From: Sphingobacterium tabacisoli
GTDB lineage: Bacteria; Bacteroidota; Bacteroidia; Sphingobacteriales; Sphingobacteriaceae
Assembly: GCF_017908035.1 (NCBI RefSeq)
Contig: NZ_JAEQMU010000004.1
Coordinates: 62,001-126,000 of the forward strand
DNA: 64,000 nt
Reading direction: 5' to 3'
Part shown: in pieces, positions 61,471 to 64,000 of the stretch
Layout of the letters: each line of letters begins with the position of its first letter
Numbering within the stretch: the first letter of the stretch is position 1
Position numbers and translations under genes: made by a program
The notes under the pieces: generated by a model
What the model was told of the DNA's origin: nothing
Seen by the model: only the letters and a program-made list of their open reading frames with translations
The model's database searches: none

Positions 61471-63180
61471 TTACTTAATATTGCACAAGGAATAGGGCTT
61501 CTTCTGAAGATCTCTGATAGTATCTTCAAACAAATCCGGATGTGAAGATCTATTTTTATTCTTCGACCTGTAAGTATAAACAGTGGTTATGGAGCACCTC
61601 AAAAATCTCGCAATCTTATTATTATCAGTAATACCCAATCTAATAAGCGCGTAAATGCGGAGTTCCGTGGTAAGAAGATCATTATTCTTGATTAACTGCT
61701 TTTCTTCTTGTGGAAAAAGATTATTAAATTCATCTATAAAATTAGGATACAATTTTAAAAAAGTCTCATCAAAGTTTGTTAGAAACGACTTGTGCTCTCG
61801 CTCTACATGAACCTTCGAGTCGAGTTCTTTTTGAAGTTTCTCAATTTTTCCACCCTTGAATAATCTTTTCAAATTCGTCCTATAATCATCAAGTTTATCA
61901 ATATAGTCAGAGCAAAGATCTATAAACTTGCTTAAATAGGTTTCTTTCAACAAACCGATTTTCACCAGTTCACTATTTAGGAAAACAAGTTGGCTATTGG
62001 CGATCTGTAGCTCCGCATTGGAAAGATGCAAACTCTCACTTACAGAATTCAAGTCTCTATTTGCTATGATTAAATCATTGTTTAAATGATGCAGCTGATT
62101 TCTTGTCTTGCGAAGTCTTCTGTACTGTATCGTGATTCCCAGTAAAAGACAAGCAATAACCGAAAACCCAACTATCATAGCATTACGCTGTTGTAATATT
62201 TTATTATTATAAGCATCGTAGATATTGGGGAGAACCTGTGTAATCTGTTGCATCCATCTAAAAGCCCCACTATATATTGCGTCTTGCAGGGATATTTCTA
62301 CAAATTTATGTGCGATGTCGATTTCCCCTTCCTCATATAAAAGCCCCCCCAATTTCCATAAGGATACGTACTCCTTTACCGCGAACTTTACGTCTGTAAT
62401 AGCCGATATAGCTAGATATAGCTTTTCGCTTTCGGTATCTCCTTTCAAATTGTACAAATTAGCAATATAGAAAGCCACGATAGCCATATCCCGTTCATCT
62501 GTGGTTAACTTTTCATAAACTGCCAGCAAAACTTCCAACGCTTTATCATATTGCTGGCTCGATCGCAATTTGTTCGATAGGTATACAGAATGCCAAATCG
62601 ACGTCTTAGGCGTATAAACCAAAAGGGAGTCCACATCAGCTTCTATTTTTTTGATATAGCTATTAAACTCCCCTTCTACGATAGTGTGCTCTGCCAATCC
62701 CTTATGTAACTCCATTTGCGTTACATAATAAAGTCTTCTGATTTCATCATCAAGGTCTGTTCTCGTAAATAAATCCTGGTTCAATAAATCCTGGCTTTCT
62801 TTATACATCCCCGTAAAAGCATAACAACGGGCAATCAATACGGTAGATTGGGCTTTGTATGAAATATTAGATGATAATTTATCCTCTGATAAGAGGAACA
62901 TTTGCTGGGCGTACATCAAGGCAGAATCAATCTGCAAATCAAAATACATATCAAACAGCTCATGACAGAAATCAAACTCTTCCTTAGCATTGGAAACTGC
63001 TTGTAGCTTTTTCTTAGCCTGTTCAATCTGATCCAGCTTTGCATTAAAATAGTCCCCACGTTTGCTCAATACCTTTTCGAGCAATTCAAAAGACTCGTCA
63101 TAAGACATCTTTATCTGAGCCGTAGGCATTAGCGTTCCGAACAAAAAGAATATAACAGTAAAAATCAAATTGGCTTTCAT
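61471..63180 (-). CDS. DUF6377-type membrane-bound regulator
   Basis: 569 residues. Signal peptide ([18 protein letters not shown]). A periplasmic TPR-like helical domain spans about 25-325 ([34 protein letters not shown]). One membrane helix lies at about 333-352 ([20 protein letters not shown]). A coiled coil follows at about 355-410, then a cytoplasmic domain ending in a LuxR/SpoIIE-adjacent type helix-turn-helix ([20 protein letters not shown], then [20 protein letters not shown]). This architecture is DUF6377, found beside SusC/SusD genes. It probably senses a periplasmic ligand and activates the SusCD operon downstream on the same strand. Confidence 0.9.
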   Translation of the reverse strand: MKANLIFTVIFFLFGTLMPTAQIKMSYDESFELLEKVLSKRGDYFNAKLDQIEQAKKKLQAVSNAKEEFDFCHELFDMYFDLQIDSALMYAQQMFLLSEDKLSSNISYKAQSTVLIARCYAFTGMYKESQDLLNQDLFTRTDLDDEIRRLYYVTQMELHKGLAEHTIVEGEFNSYIKKIEADVDSLLVYTPKTSIWHSVYLSNKLRSSQQYDKALEVLLAVYEKLTTDERDMAIVAFYIANLYNLKGDTESEKLYLAISAITDVKFAVKEYVSLWKLGGLLYEEGEIDIAHKFVEISLQDAIYSGAFRWMQQITQVLPNIYDAYNNKILQQRNAMIVGFSVIACLLLGITIQYRRLRKTRNQLHHLNNDLIIANRDLNSVSESLHLSNAELQIANSQLVFLNSELVKIGLLKETYLSKFIDLCSDYIDKLDDYRTNLKRLFKGGKIEKLQKELDSKVHVEREHKSFLTNFDETFLKLYPNFIDEFNNLFPQEEKQLIKNNDLLTTELRIYALIRLGITDNNKIARFLRCSITTVYTYRSKNKNRSSHPDLFEDTIRDLQKKPYSLCNIK

Positions 63181-63801
63181 AAGGTTTAGTAATTGAATAC
63201 ATGATTCAGTTTATGCGAACCGACACATTGCTATCATCCCCCATACAACAATGTAACGTATTTCCATATTATAATAAAAAGGCAACATGATTAGAGGTTA
63301 AAATGGTTATGTTTAAAACCGTCTTTTTCAAATACTTTCCTATTTCTTCATTTTATTTAAATTTCAAAACCGAACAAACAAAAATCTGTTGCAAAAATAG
63401 TGCTCATCCGTTAAAAAATGACTAACCCGGAGTTAACAAAACATTAAAGATCACAATCAAATCGCTTATCAAAAGAAAATCAACACGATAACTACGTGAT
63501 ATTCGGGATTTATCATAATATGTTTAAAATTGGATTAGACTTCAAAAACAACAAAAATATGAAGCAATACGAAGTTAAATCAAAACCAAAATAAAAACAA
63601 TAAAAGTAATTTCAAAACTTATTTTAATAAAAGGCAAAAAAACAAATTTAATTTTAAAGCTAAATATCAATACTTTACTTATTTTTTTACCGAAGACTAA
63701 CGTACACAAGAAGAGATAAAAGGCTTTAGCTAAAATATGAAATAAAATGAAAACAAATAATTACATACGTGGCCCTATGTATCATTCGAATCAATAAAGA
63801 C
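63181..63801. other. AT-rich intergenic region
   Basis: 621 bp, very AT-rich. Besides the 30-bp repeat at 63240-63269 it shows no gene, terminator or recognisable promoter. Confidence 0.55.
63240..63269 (-). repeat. 30-bp copy of the SusC translation-start region
   Basis: Matches 61017-61046 at 29 of 30 bases. On the minus strand it encodes ME-IRYIVVW in the same frame as MKIRYIVVWV of SusC, then diverges and stops after 18 codons. It looks like the end of a duplication or the remnant of a lost SusC gene. Confidence 0.7.
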
Positions 63802-64000
63802 CTACATCGTCAACGCTTTATCTTTTTCTTTTTCCAGCCGTGTCTCCTGATGAGCAGGAGTCACTAACGGTGTAATCTCTATTTCGCTCTTATTGGCGTC
63901 TTCTTTTTCGGTGACTTTCAAAAACAAATTGATATAGATCAGTCCTGCAAATAGGAGTATAATCCCGAGCAACTGCAATAGCGAAATCTGTTCCTGCAAT
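63802..64000 (-). CDS. C-terminal end of an EamA/DMT-like transporter (partial)
   Basis: Frame open to the right edge; 66 codons including the stop are visible. One membrane helix (LLQLLGIILLFAGLIYINLF), preceded by EQISLLQ, fits the last helix of EamA-family permeases ('E..s..q..G..LI..G..l'). A charged tail follows (EKEDANKSEIEITPL). The N-terminus lies outside the window, so the internal Met at 63999 is not a real start. Substrate unknown. Confidence 0.6.
   Translation of the reverse strand, partial: LQEQISLLQLLGIILLFAGLIYINLFLKVTEKEDANKSEIEITPLVTPAHQETRLEKEKDKALTM

Noticed and set aside
63802..64000. A complete 65-aa membrane protein
   Set aside because: The frame is open to the window edge and looks like the last helix of a larger permease, so it is a partial gene.

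Overview
The window looks like chromosomal DNA of a Bacteroidota bacterium of the Sphingobacteriaceae type (Sphingobacterium or a close relative). The grounds are three SusC/SusD gene pairs with ECF sigma/FecR regulation, many Bacteroidota-type lipoproteins, promoters of the form TTTG-N19-TAnnTTT(G/A), and GG-leader peptides starting MKKIS. The genus is an inference; no rRNA or tRNA gene was seen.

Layout. (1) 1-942: C-terminally cut FecR anti-sigma factor, then a lone membrane protein (1095-2126). (2) 2220-17017, minus strand: a complete glycan-use locus read right to left as ECF sigma, FecR, SusC with STN domain, SusD, two surface lipoproteins with discoidin-like modules, GH78 alpha-L-rhamnosidase, phosphodiester glycosidase-like lipoprotein, and BD-FAE-type esterase. 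A calcineurin-type phosphoesterase follows at 17252-18928. (3) 19200-22955: a small phage-like cassette (small membrane protein, 60-aa protein, DUF5675 protein, FnIII protein, coiled-coil/HTH protein). Its non-coding DNA is unusually structured: an array of about seventeen in-phase 21-bp iterons, operator-like repeats at 10-bp spacing, a long imperfect hairpin, a pseudoknot-capable element and short tandem repeats. (4) 23720-35575: an export locus for cysteine-rich peptides, with a TolC, five double-glycine precursors (6, 10, 8, 12 and 16 cysteines), a C39-like/VKOR/DsbA fusion, a TlpA thioredoxin, a C39-peptidase ABC exporter and an HlyD adaptor. Four precursors are preceded by a repeated structured leader. 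Three of those units also carry a conserved 42-codon ORF, and the second unit carries a decayed TolC fragment left by tandem duplication. (5) 35818-48275, minus strand: ECF sigma/FecR/SusC/SusD locus whose effector genes are thioredoxin-like proteins and a DsbD-N-like protein rather than glycoside hydrolases, with another TlpA protein divergent at 48552. (6) 50735-63180, minus strand: a third SusC/SusD locus without FecR or STN domain, with two endonuclease/exonuclease/phosphatase-family proteins and a DUF6377 sensor-regulator. (7) 63802-64000: tail of an EamA-like transporter.

How the parts work together (inference). The SusCD loci import oligomers trimmed at the surface by their lipoproteins and hydrolases, under FecR/sigma or DUF6377 control. 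The peptide locus would make short precursors, oxidise their cysteines with the VKOR-DsbA protein, cut them after Gly-Gly in the C39 domain and export them through ABC-HlyD-TolC. The adjacent thioredoxin-rich SusCD locus may take up or reduce disulfide-containing peptides. The two best candidates for undescribed biology are the 21-bp iteron array with its cassette and the peptide units with their repeated leader RNA and trypsin-inhibitor-like cysteine modules.
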